Position numbers and translations under genes: made by a program | DNA from: Variovorax brevis | GTDB lineage: Bacteria > Pseudomonadota > Gammaproteobacteria > Burkholderiales > Burkholderiaceae_C | Assembly (NCBI RefSeq): GCF_030317105.1 | Contig: NZ_JASZYG010000006.1 | Span: forward strand, 124,001 to 188,000 | Direction: 5' to 3' | Length of the DNA: 64,000 nt | Part shown: positions 25,862-33,617 of the stretch, in pieces | Layout: every line of letters starts with the position of its first letter | Position numbering within the stretch: the stretch's first letter is position 1 | The notes under the pieces: generated by a model | What the model saw: the letters and a program-made list of their open reading frames with translations, nothing else | Told to the model about the DNA's origin: nothing | The model's database searches: none

Positions 25862-27253
25862 ATGCGCTATCCCCTGCCCTACGCCTTTGCACGCGGCCAG
25901 CAACTGTTGCTCGAACAGTCGGACGACGGCACCTGCACGCTGTGGATGCCGCAGTCGCCGGCCAAGAGCGCGCTCAGCGAGGTCGCGCGCAAGTACAAGG
26001 TCACGGCCTTCGAACCCCTGCCGCCCGCGGCCCTGGCACAACGCATCAGCGCCGCTTATGCGCAAGGCGAATCGAACGCGGCCGCCGTGGTCAGCGAGGT
26101 GCAGAGCGACGCCGACCTCTCGCGCATGATGCAGGAGTTGCCGGCCGTCGAAGACTTGCTGGAAAGCGCGGGCGACGCGCCCATCATCCGCATGCTGAAC
26201 GCGCTGCTCACGCAGGCGGCGCGCGACGGCGCGAGCGACATCCACATCGAGCCGTATGAACGCACGTCGTCCGTGCGCTTCCGCATCGACGGCACATTGC
26301 GCGAAGTGGTGCAACCCAATCGTGCGCTGCACGCGGCGCTCATCTCGCGCCTGAAGATCATGGCCGACCTCGACATCGCCGAAAAGCGGCTGCCGCAAGA
26401 CGGCCGCATTTCGCTGCGCATCGGCACCCGCGCGGTGGACGTGCGCGTGTCGACGCTGCCCAGTGCACACGGCGAGCGCGCGGTCCTGCGCCTTCTGGAC
26501 AAGAACGAAAGCCGGCTCACGCTCGAGGCCGTTGGCATGCAGGGCGACACGCTGTCGCGTTTCGAAAGCCTGATCGGCCAGCCGCACGGCATCATCCTGG
26601 TGACGGGGCCCACCGGCTCGGGCAAGACGACCACGCTCTATGCCGCGCTGAGCCGCCTGGACGCCACGCGCAGCAACATCATGACGGTCGAAGACCCGAT
26701 CGAATACGAGCTGTCGGGCGTCGGCCAGACGCAGGTCAACGCCAAGATCGACCTGACCTTTGCCAAGGCCCTGCGCGCGATCCTGCGGCAAGACCCGGAC
26801 GTGATCATGATCGGCGAAATCCGCGACTTCGAAACCGCGCAGATCGCCATCCAGGCCTCGCTCACCGGCCACCTGGTGCTGGCGACGCTGCACACCAACG
26901 ATTCGGTGAGTGCCGTGACGCGCTTGACCGACATGGGCGTGGAGCCTTTCCTGCTGAGTTCGTCCTTGCTGGGCGTGCTGGCGCAGCGCTTGGTGCGCAA
27001 GGTGTGCACGGTGTGCCAGGGTGCGGGTTGCGACACCTGCGGCCTGACGGGCTACCAAGGGCGCACCGGCATCTTCGAACTGCTGGTGGCGGACGACCAG
27101 GTGCAGTCGCTCATCCACAGCCGTGCGCCGGAGAGCCAGCTCTTTGTCGCGGCCGAGCGTGGGGGGCTGCGATCCATGCGGGAAGACGGCGAGCGGTTGG
27201 TGCAGGCCGGCGTCACATCGCGCGCCGAATTGCTCCGCGTCACGCGCGACTGA
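25862..27253 (+). CDS. gspE: Type II secretion ATPase GspE
   Basis: A 463-residue cytoplasmic hexameric ATPase that powers pseudopilus assembly. The N2E domain is followed by the Walker A motif GPTGSGKTTTLYAAL, an Asp box, Walker B (DVIMIGEIRDFETA) and a His box (LATLHTNDSVSAVTRL). The zinc motif near the C-terminus is unusually compact: C382, C385, C390 and C393 form CxxC-x4-CxxC, whereas EpsE-type proteins have about 29 residues between pairs. The N1E domain that binds GspL appears short. It ends the gspG-E run; gspF lies beyond an opposing SDR gene. Confidence 0.95.
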   Translation: MRYPLPYAFARGQQLLLEQSDDGTCTLWMPQSPAKSALSEVARKYKVTAFEPLPPAALAQRISAAYAQGESNAAAVVSEVQSDADLSRMMQELPAVEDLLESAGDAPIIRMLNALLTQAARDGASDIHIEPYERTSSVRFRIDGTLREVVQPNRALHAALISRLKIMADLDIAEKRLPQDGRISLRIGTRAVDVRVSTLPSAHGERAVLRLLDKNESRLTLEAVGMQGDTLSRFESLIGQPHGIILVTGPTGSGKTTTLYAALSRLDATRSNIMTVEDPIEYELSGVGQTQVNAKIDLTFAKALRAILRQDPDVIMIGEIRDFETAQIAIQASLTGHLVLATLHTNDSVSAVTRLTDMGVEPFLLSSSLLGVLAQRLVRKVCTVCQGAGCDTCGLTGYQGRTGIFELLVADDQVQSLIHSRAPESQLFVAAERGGLRSMREDGERLVQAGVTSRAELLRVTRD

Positions 27254-27265
27254 AACCTGTCTTCA

Positions 27266-27376
27266 CTCCTTCCCCCTCCGGGGGAAGGTTGGGATGGGGG
27301 CATGGGCGGTGGATGCGCTGTCGCAGCGCAAAGGCCCGGTGCCCCCACCCCAGCCCTCCCCCGAAGGGGAGGGAGA
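27266..27376. repeat. Large imperfect intergenic inverted repeat
   Basis: The left arm (about 27266-27302) reads CTTCCCCCTCCGGGGGAAGG then TTGGGATGGGGGCA; the right arm (about 27340-27376) is its imperfect complement, TGCCCCCACCCCAGCC followed by CTCCCCCGAAGGGGAGGGAG. An inner hairpin, GCGCTG TCG CAGCGC, lies at about 27316-27330. It sits in the convergent gap between gspE and the SDR gene. Such CCCTCxCCC hairpin elements are widespread intergenic repeats in proteobacteria and may serve as bidirectional terminators. Confidence 0.8.
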
Positions 27377-27385
27377 AAAACCCAG

Positions 27386-28288
27386 TCAGCGCTGCGCCTT
27401 GTCCTTCGCGTTCTGCGCCTCGATGCGTTCACGCGCCGCCTGCCAGTCGGCGTCGTTCCACTCACGCAGCGCATAGAAGTTGCCACCCGTGGCCGCGGCC
27501 TGGCCGCCGTCCATCATGATGCTCTGGCCGGTCAGCCAGTCGCATTGACCCGGCGACATGAGGAAGGTCGCAAGGTTCTGCAGTTCGCTCATCTCGCCGG
27601 TTCGCGCCATCGGGTTGCTCTCACGCGTGCGCTGCCCCGGCTCTTCACCCGGATTGAGCCGCTTGCTCATGCCTTCAGTCGGAATCTCGCCCGGCCCGAC
27701 GGCGTTGAGCCGGATGCCATAGCGCGCCCACTCGAGGGCCAGCGACTTGGTCATCACCTCGATGCCGGCCTTGCTCATGGCCGAGGGCACGACATAGGGC
27801 CCGCCGTTGTCCACCCACGTCACGATGATGCTCATGACGCTGCGGAAGGGCGATCCGGCCTTCCACTTGCCGGCACGCGCCTCCTCGATCCAGCGCTTGC
27901 CCACGGCTTGCGTCACGTAGAACGTACCGTGGAAGACGATGTTGGCAATCGCGTCGAATGCGCGCGGCGACAGGCTTTCCGTCGGCGCGACGAAATTGCC
28001 GGCTGCGTTGTTGACCAAGCCCGTCAGGCCACCCGATTCCCACAGGCTCGTCACCATCTCGTCCACGCTCTGCGCGTTGCGGATGTCGACGCCGAAGGTG
28101 TCGATGCGACGCTCTGGAAACTGGCTGCGCCACTGCGCCGCGGTCTCTTCGCATACCGACACACGCCGGCCGCAGATGGCGACGTCAGCGCCCAGCCCAA
28201 GAAAGCGCTCGGCCATCGAACGGCCCAGGCCGGTGCCGCCGCCCGTCACCAGGAAGCGCTGGCCGGCCAGAAGTTTGTCCTGAAACAT
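27386..28288 (-). CDS. SDR oxidoreductase, 2,4-dienoyl-CoA reductase-like
   Basis: A 300-residue Rossmann-fold enzyme. The NADP(H) motif TGGGTGLGR and NNAAGNFVAPTE are clear. The classical YxxxK catalytic motif is replaced by SAMSK in VVPSAMSKAGIEVMTKSLA. The same S-A-x-x-K-A-G arrangement occurs in mitochondrial 2,4-dienoyl-CoA reductases (DECR), which use a different tyrosine. This points to reduction of unsaturated fatty acyl-CoAs in beta-oxidation rather than sugar metabolism. It interrupts the T2SS locus on the opposite strand, between gspE and gspF, with no functional link visible. Confidence 0.87.
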   Translation of the reverse strand: MFQDKLLAGQRFLVTGGGTGLGRSMAERFLGLGADVAICGRRVSVCEETAAQWRSQFPERRIDTFGVDIRNAQSVDEMVTSLWESGGLTGLVNNAAGNFVAPTESLSPRAFDAIANIVFHGTFYVTQAVGKRWIEEARAGKWKAGSPFRSVMSIIVTWVDNGGPYVVPSAMSKAGIEVMTKSLALEWARYGIRLNAVGPGEIPTEGMSKRLNPGEEPGQRTRESNPMARTGEMSELQNLATFLMSPGQCDWLTGQSIMMDGGQAAATGGNFYALREWNDADWQAARERIEAQNAKDKAQR

Positions 28289-28382
28289 CTGCTGTCTCCT
28301 CTAAAGTAATGGAAACCCGCCCGACGGCGAAGCTTGCGGACCGTCGACAATGCGGCAGACAGCCATTCTGGCGCCAGATTCC

Positions 28383-29615
28383 ATGCCCGCCTATTCCTTT
28401 GAAGCCATCGATCAACAAGGCCAGCCACGCAAGGGCGTGCTCGAGGCCGACACCGCACGCGCAGCGCGTGGGCTGCTGCGCGCGCAGGCGCTGATTCCGC
28501 TCTCGGTCGAATCGGTCGGCAGCGAGCGCGACACGGGCGTCAAGCCCGGCGGATGGCAACGCCACTTTGGTGGCGGCCGGGTCTTCAACGCCACGGGCCT
28601 TGCCGTCTGGACGCGCCAGCTCGCCGGGCTGGTTTCCTCGGGCTTGCCGCTGGAGCGGGCCCTCACCGCCCTCACGGACGAAGCGGAAACGGAGAACCAG
28701 CGAAACCTGGTGGCATCGCTGCGCGCCGAAGTCAACGCGGGCTCGCCGTTTGCACGCGCCATGTCGGCGTTCCCGCGGGAGTTCTCGCCCATCTACACGG
28801 CGGTGATCGGCGCGGGCGAGCAAAGCGGCAACCTCGGCCTCGTGCTGGAGCGCCTGGCGGACGACCTCGAACAGCGCCAAGCCTTGCAGCAGAAGCTGGT
28901 GGGCGCAGCGCTGTACCCGGCCATCGTCACGCTGGTGGCCATTGCCATCGTCGTGTTCCTGGTGACCTATGTGGTGCCGCAGGTCGCGAACGTGTTCGCC
29001 GGAACGAAGCGGGCCCTGCCCTTTCTCACGGTGGCGATGCTGGGGCTGAGCAGCATGGTGCGCAACTACGGCTTCCTGATTTTGGGGGTGCTCATCGTCT
29101 TCGCAATTGCGGCGCGCGTGGCGCTGGCGCGGCCCGCCTTTCGCGAGAAGTTCGACGCCGTGTGGCTGACGCTGCCACTCATTGGCAAGCTCGCGCGTGG
29201 CTACAACGCGGCACGCTTTGCCAGCACGCTCGCCATGCTGGCCACGGCGGGGGTGCCGATCCTGCGGGCGCTGCAGGCGGCGTCGGAAACGCTGGGCAAT
29301 CGCGCCATGCGGGCCGACGCGCTCGACGCTCTTGTGCTCGTGCGCGAAGGAGCGCCGCTGGCCTCTGCGCTGGCGCAGAAGAAGCGCTTTCCCGGCCTGG
29401 TGTCGATGTTCGCGCGCTTGGGCGAGCAGACCGGCCAGTTGCCGCTGATGCTGCAGCGTGCCGCCAATCAGTTGGGCGCCGAAGTGCAGCGCCGCGCGAT
29501 GCACCTGGCCACGATCCTCGAGCCATTGCTCATCGTCGCGATGGGCGCGGTGGTGATGATGATCGTGCTGGCGGTGCTGCTGCCCATCATCCAGCTCAAC
29601 CAGTTCGTCAAGTAA
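28383..29615 (+). CDS. gspF: Type II secretion inner-membrane protein GspF
   Basis: A 410-residue polytopic platform protein. The start at 28383 (MPAYSFEAIDQQGQPRKG) matches the family N-terminus. Two homologous T2SSF domains are visible at about 70-195 (TRQLAGLVSSGLPLERAL) and 275-398 (ARFASTLAMLATAGVPILRAL), with membrane helices near 172-195, 222-245 and 376-400. It is the rotor-like partner of GspE. It is separated from gspE by the opposing SDR gene, so it must be transcribed from its own promoter in the 95-base gap after the divergent SDR start. Confidence 0.95.
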   Translation: MPAYSFEAIDQQGQPRKGVLEADTARAARGLLRAQALIPLSVESVGSERDTGVKPGGWQRHFGGGRVFNATGLAVWTRQLAGLVSSGLPLERALTALTDEAETENQRNLVASLRAEVNAGSPFARAMSAFPREFSPIYTAVIGAGEQSGNLGLVLERLADDLEQRQALQQKLVGAALYPAIVTLVAIAIVVFLVTYVVPQVANVFAGTKRALPFLTVAMLGLSSMVRNYGFLILGVLIVFAIAARVALARPAFREKFDAVWLTLPLIGKLARGYNAARFASTLAMLATAGVPILRALQAASETLGNRAMRADALDALVLVREGAPLASALAQKKRFPGLVSMFARLGEQTGQLPLMLQRAANQLGAEVQRRAMHLATILEPLLIVAMGAVVMMIVLAVLLPIIQLNQFVK

Positions 29616-29619
29616 CACC

Positions 29620-30519
29620 ATGCCCGTCACCCTGGACGACAAGCTCGTGGTCGCGATTTCCTCGCGGGCGCTGTTCAATCTGGAAGAAGAGAACAAGCTG
29701 TTCGAGACCGGCGACAACGAGGGCTACATGAAGCTGCAGCTCGAGCGGCTCGACACACCGGCCGCACCGGGCATTGCCTATTCGCTCATCCGCAAGCTGC
29801 TGCGCTTCAACGACGACGGCGTTCAGCGGGTGGAGGTCGTCATTCTTTCGCGCAACGATCCGGTGTCGGGCATGCGCATCTTCAAGTCCAGCGAGGCGGC
29901 GGCCATCAAGCTGCAGCGCGGCGTCTTCACGCAGGGCCGGCCGCCTTTCGGCTATCTGCGGCCGTTGCGGGCGCACCTGTTCCTGTCAGCCAATGCGCAG
30001 GATGTGACCGAAGCATTGCGGGCCGGCTTTCCAGCGGCACGCGTGCTGGTCGAATCGGTGCACGCCAGCGACGCCTACCCCAACGAAGTGCGCATCGCTT
30101 TCGACGGCGACGCGGTGCTGTTCAGCGACGAAGCCGAGCGCGTGTTCCAGTCGCAAGGCCTGGACGCCTTTCAACTGCACGAGTCCAGCAAGGCCGCGCT
30201 GCCCTTGCCGGAAGGACCCTTCAAGCCGCTGCTCACCGCCTTGCAACGGTTGCAACAGGCGGGCAATGCCGACATGCGCATCCGAACGGCCCTCGTCACG
30301 GCCCGCAGCGCGCCGGCCCATGAACGCGCCATCCGCACGCTGATGAACTGGAACATCAAGGTCGATGAGGCCATGTTCCTGGGCGGCCTGCCCAAGGGCG
30401 AGTTCCTGCGCGAGTTCGAGCCCGACTTCTTCTTTGACGACCAGACAGGCCACGTCGACGCCGCGGCGCGGCACGTTCCCTCGGGCCACGTGTCCAGCGG
30501 CATCAGCAACCCTTCCTGA
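29620..30519 (+). CDS. 5'-nucleotidase (PF06189 type)
   Basis: A 299-residue cytosolic protein. It begins with VVAISSRALFNLEEENKLFE, the signature of the 5'-nucleotidase family related to vertebrate cytosolic IA enzymes. It continues with EVVILSRNDPVSGMRIFKS and AFDGDAVLFSDEAERVF, which carries the aspartates of an HAD-like active site. The family dephosphorylates nucleoside monophosphates such as AMP, but substrate preference for bacterial members is mostly untested. It starts four bases after gspF and may be co-transcribed with it, which is unlikely to mean a shared function. Confidence 0.85.
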   Translation: MPVTLDDKLVVAISSRALFNLEEENKLFETGDNEGYMKLQLERLDTPAAPGIAYSLIRKLLRFNDDGVQRVEVVILSRNDPVSGMRIFKSSEAAAIKLQRGVFTQGRPPFGYLRPLRAHLFLSANAQDVTEALRAGFPAARVLVESVHASDAYPNEVRIAFDGDAVLFSDEAERVFQSQGLDAFQLHESSKAALPLPEGPFKPLLTALQRLQQAGNADMRIRTALVTARSAPAHERAIRTLMNWNIKVDEAMFLGGLPKGEFLREFEPDFFFDDQTGHVDAAARHVPSGHVSSGISNPS

Positions 30520-30611
30520 GCGCCTTCGCGGCTTTGCCAGCAGCCGGGCAAGTCCTGGAGTTGCGTCGCGCGCCGCAATTTCTTCAGCGCCATTTAAGCG
30601 CCACGTCAGCC

Positions 30612-30630
30612 GCGCCGATACGATCGGCGC
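30612..30630. repeat. Small inverted repeat upstream of the SbmA/YddA-like gene
   Basis: GCGCCGAT, three bases, then ATCGGCGC: an 8-bp perfect dyad 36 bases before the ATG at 30667. It could be an operator or a leader hairpin. No regulator gene is adjacent. Confidence 0.45.
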
Positions 30631-30666
30631 ACAGCGCCCGGCGCGCGCCAACCCACGCTCACACCC

Positions 30667-32457
30667 ATGAATGCTGTCTACACACGATCCAGGAGCATGC
30701 TCGCGACGCTGCGCCGCGTCGGTGCCCTCTCGGCCCCCTACTTTCGATCCGAGGAGAAGTGGAAGGCCCGAGGCCTGCTCCTCGCCGTTGTCGCGCTCAA
30801 CCTTGGAACGGTGTATGTCACCGTGCTGCTCAACGACTGGAGCCGCGTCTTCTACGACGCCTTGCAGAACAAGGACCAGCCCGTGTTCTGGACGCAACTG
30901 TTGCGCTTCACGTACATCGCGATGGCCGGCATCGGCGTGGCGATCTTCAAGTTCTACCTGACGCAACTGTTGCAAGTGCGCTGGCGCGCCTGGATGACGC
31001 GCAGCTACATGAGCCGCTGGCTGGAAAACCGCACCTTCTACCGGATCGAGCTCGCGCGCTACACGCAGCGTCCGCAGGAAGGCGGCACCTCGCAGGGTGC
31101 CAATCCGGACAACCCGGACCAGCGCATCCAGGAAGACATGCAACTGTTCACCGACTACACGGTGACGCTGTCGATGGGCATCCTGAATTCGGTCGTGACG
31201 CTGGTCACCTTCATCGGCATCCTGTGGGGCCTGTCGGGCGCCTTTGCGTTCAACATCAGCGGACACGAGTTCAGCATCCCCGGCCTCATGGTGTGGGCGG
31301 CTGTGGTCTATTGCACCGTCGGCACCGTCATCACGCACTACATCGGACGGCCGCTGATCGGGCTGAACTTCCAGCAGCAACGCTTCGAGGCCGACTTTCG
31401 CCATCACCTGGTGCGGGTGCGCGAATACAGCGAGGCCATTGCGCTGGACAAGGGCGAAGCCGTTGAACACAAGCAGCTCGACACGCGCTTTTCCAGCGTG
31501 CTGCGCAACTACCTGGCCCTCATCAAGCAGCAGAAGAACCTGGTGGCCTTTACTGCTTCGTTCGGGCAACTGGCGGTGGTGTTTCCCTTCTTCCTGGCCG
31601 CGCCGCGCTTTTTCAGCGGCGCCATCCAGTTCGGCGAGGTGATGCAGGTCGCCCGCGCCTTCAACACGGTGCAGGACGCGCTCTCCTGGTTTGTCGACAA
31701 CTACGACCGGGTGGCAGTGTGGCGTGCCACCGCCGACCGCCTGACGAGTTTTGACGACGTGATGCGCGCGCATGCGCAGCCGGAGACCGGCCTGGTCAGG
31801 GACGAAGCAAGCGCACTGGAAACCACCGGCCTGAACGTGGAGCTGCCCGATGGCACGTCCCTGCTCGCCAACGCCGCATTGCGCGTGAACCCCGGCGACA
31901 CCGTCTTGCTGCAAGGACCTTCGGGCAGCGGCAAGTCGACGCTGTTCCGCGCCTTCGCCGGCATCTGGCCCTTTGCGCGCGGCAAGGTGGCGATGCCCGA
32001 CAGCGCCATGTTCATCCCGCAACGCCCCTACGTGCCGGACGGCAGTTTGCGCGATGCGCTCGCCTATCCGGAGCCCGCGACCGACTACAGCGACGATCAA
32101 CTTCGCCAGGCCTTGACCGATGCCCTCTTGCCCGACCTGACAGGCCGGCTGGACGACAGCGATGCGTGGAGCCAGAAGCTGTCGGGCGGCGAACAGCAGC
32201 GCCTGGCCATCGCGCGGGTGCTGCTCAAGAAACCCGCGTGGCTTTTCGCGGATGAGGCCACGAGTGCGCTCGATGCTGAAGCAGAGCGCACGCTTTACCA
32301 GCGGCTGGCGGCACAAGTCCAGGCCGCCGGAGGCGCGATGGTGTCGATTGCGCATCGCGCCGCGGTGGGCGAGCACCACGGCAAGCGCTGGATGCTGGTG
32401 CCCGAGCCCGCCGGCTCGGCCTCGCGCTACCGCGTGGCGGCGTCCGAGGCGGCGTAG
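30667..32457 (+). CDS. SbmA/BacA-like ABC transporter, fused permease and ATPase (YddA type)
   Basis: A 596-residue half-transporter. The membrane domain (about 1-340) begins with YFRSEEKWKARGLLLAVVALNLG and contains LNDWSRVFYDALQNKD, which are landmarks of the ABC_membrane_2/SbmA-BacA group. The ATPase has Walker A GPSGSGKST at 417-425 and signature LSGGEQQR at 505-512, with Walker B WLFADEATSALD. Relatives import peptides, bleomycin or cobalamin (Rv1819c) or are uncharacterised (YddA). The gene is alone; its 3' end overlaps queC on the opposite strand by 31 bases. Confidence 0.9.
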   Translation: MNAVYTRSRSMLATLRRVGALSAPYFRSEEKWKARGLLLAVVALNLGTVYVTVLLNDWSRVFYDALQNKDQPVFWTQLLRFTYIAMAGIGVAIFKFYLTQLLQVRWRAWMTRSYMSRWLENRTFYRIELARYTQRPQEGGTSQGANPDNPDQRIQEDMQLFTDYTVTLSMGILNSVVTLVTFIGILWGLSGAFAFNISGHEFSIPGLMVWAAVVYCTVGTVITHYIGRPLIGLNFQQQRFEADFRHHLVRVREYSEAIALDKGEAVEHKQLDTRFSSVLRNYLALIKQQKNLVAFTASFGQLAVVFPFFLAAPRFFSGAIQFGEVMQVARAFNTVQDALSWFVDNYDRVAVWRATADRLTSFDDVMRAHAQPETGLVRDEASALETTGLNVELPDGTSLLANAALRVNPGDTVLLQGPSGSGKSTLFRAFAGIWPFARGKVAMPDSAMFIPQRPYVPDGSLRDALAYPEPATDYSDDQLRQALTDALLPDLTGRLDDSDAWSQKLSGGEQQRLAIARVLLKKPAWLFADEATSALDAEAERTLYQRLAAQVQAAGGAMVSIAHRAAVGEHHGKRWMLVPEPAGSASRYRVAASEAA

Positions 32458-33137
32458 CGTTCCCAGCCGCGCGCCCGGAGCGCGCAGGCCGGGCAGGTGC
32501 CGCAGCCATAGCCCCATGCGTGCAGTTGGCTCCGGTCGCCTTCGTAGCAGGTGTGGGTTTCTTCGACGATGAGTCGCAGCAAGGCCTCGCCGCCCAGCCG
32601 CTGTGCCATGGCCCAGGTGTCGGCCTTGTCGATCCACATGAGCGGCGTCTCGATGACCAGGCGCCGGTCCATTCCGAGGGACAGCGCCAGTTGCATCGCC
32701 TTCATGGTGTCGTCGCGGCAATCCGGGTAGCCGGAAAAGTCCGTCTCGCACACGCCCGTGACGATGACGTCGAGCCCGCGCCGGTAGGCCAGCGCGCCGG
32801 CCAGCGTGAGGAACAGCAGGTTGCGGCCGGGCACGAAAGTGTTGGGCAAGCCGTTGGCCTGCATCGCGAAGGCGATGTCCTGCGTCAGCGACGACTCGCT
32901 GACCTGGGCCAGCACGTCGAGCTTGAGCAGATGGTCTTCACCCAGCCGCGCCGCCCACTGCGGGAAGGCTTCTCGAAGTTTTTTCAGCACCACCAGCCGC
33001 ACATCGAGTTCGATGCTGTGGCGCTGGCCATAGTCGAAGCCGATGGTTTCGACGCGCTCGTACTTTGACAGCGCTTTGGCCAGGCAGGTGGTCGAATCCT
33101 GCCCGCCGGAAAAAAGCACGAGGGCGCTGTTGTGCAT
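32427..33137 (-). CDS. queC: 7-cyano-7-deazaguanine synthase
   Basis: A 236-residue ATP-dependent enzyme turning 7-carboxy-7-deazaguanine into preQ0 on the way to queuosine. The PP-loop SGGQDSTTCLAKAL is at the N-terminus. The zinc-binding cysteines are at the C-terminus in GYGCGTCPACALRARGW. It is monocistronic or distal to the DUF1854 gene ten bases upstream. No queD or queE is nearby. The last 31 bases overlap the convergent ABC transporter gene. Confidence 0.96.
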   Translation of the reverse strand: MHNSALVLFSGGQDSTTCLAKALSKYERVETIGFDYGQRHSIELDVRLVVLKKLREAFPQWAARLGEDHLLKLDVLAQVSESSLTQDIAFAMQANGLPNTFVPGRNLLFLTLAGALAYRRGLDVIVTGVCETDFSGYPDCRDDTMKAMQLALSLGMDRRLVIETPLMWIDKADTWAMAQRLGGEALLRLIVEETHTCYEGDRSQLHAWGYGCGTCPACALRARGWERYAASDAATR

Positions 33138-33146
33138 GGCGTGGGC

Positions 33147-33617
33147 TCAGAGGAAGCGTTCGAGCAGCTTGCGCGAAGGCCGGTCCAGCTCCGCGGGCTT
33201 CGGAACGCGAAACAGCACGCCCGCCGCGCTGGCGATGAGCAGCGATCCATCTTCCAGCCGACGGATGTCTTCCTCGGCCTTGAGCACGAAGCTCGTGTCG
33301 CCGCGGTCGGTGCTGACGGTCCAGGTGCTCGGCACGCCGAAGGACGACACCTTGTGCAGCTGGAGCAACGTGGGCGCGAAGTCGCGCGTGGCAAGGAATT
33401 CGTCCAGCATGCTGCGCGCATCGGGTGCCAGCCCGTCGAGCCGGTCGATCCACAGGAGCTCCTTGCCATCGGCGCCGACCAGCGAGATGCCGTCGTCAGG
33501 GGCCGTGAGCGGAAACGCGCGCACCGGCACCACCGGATGACGTTCACCCGTCTCGCCGACCATCGCCAGGCGGCCCAGGGCGTCGCGTTCAAGTTGCAGG
33601 GTCGTGTGCGCCATCAT
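33147..33617 (-). CDS. DUF1854 protein associated with cyanophycin metabolism
   Basis: A 156-residue (or 155) soluble protein with no signal peptide. It resembles DUF1854 proteins, which in Burkholderiales are repeatedly found beside cyanophycin genes and are labelled 'cyanophycin metabolism-associated' in NCBI family names. Recognisable segments include ELLWIDRLDGLAPDARSMLD and TWTVSTDRGDTSFVLKAEED, with the C-terminal LIASAAGVLFRVPKP. The biochemical role is unknown. It overlaps the upstream ABC exporter by four bases, so the two are translationally coupled and probably work together. Confidence 0.8.
   Translation of the reverse strand: MMAHTTLQLERDALGRLAMVGETGERHPVVPVRAFPLTAPDDGISLVGADGKELLWIDRLDGLAPDARSMLDEFLATRDFAPTLLQLHKVSSFGVPSTWTVSTDRGDTSFVLKAEEDIRRLEDGSLLIASAAGVLFRVPKPAELDRPSRKLLERFL

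Noticed and set aside
29986..32751. A 921-codon minus-strand open frame across the nucleotidase and ABC genes
   Set aside because: It crosses two recognisable plus-strand genes and an intergenic gap and has no domain features; it is an antisense shadow.
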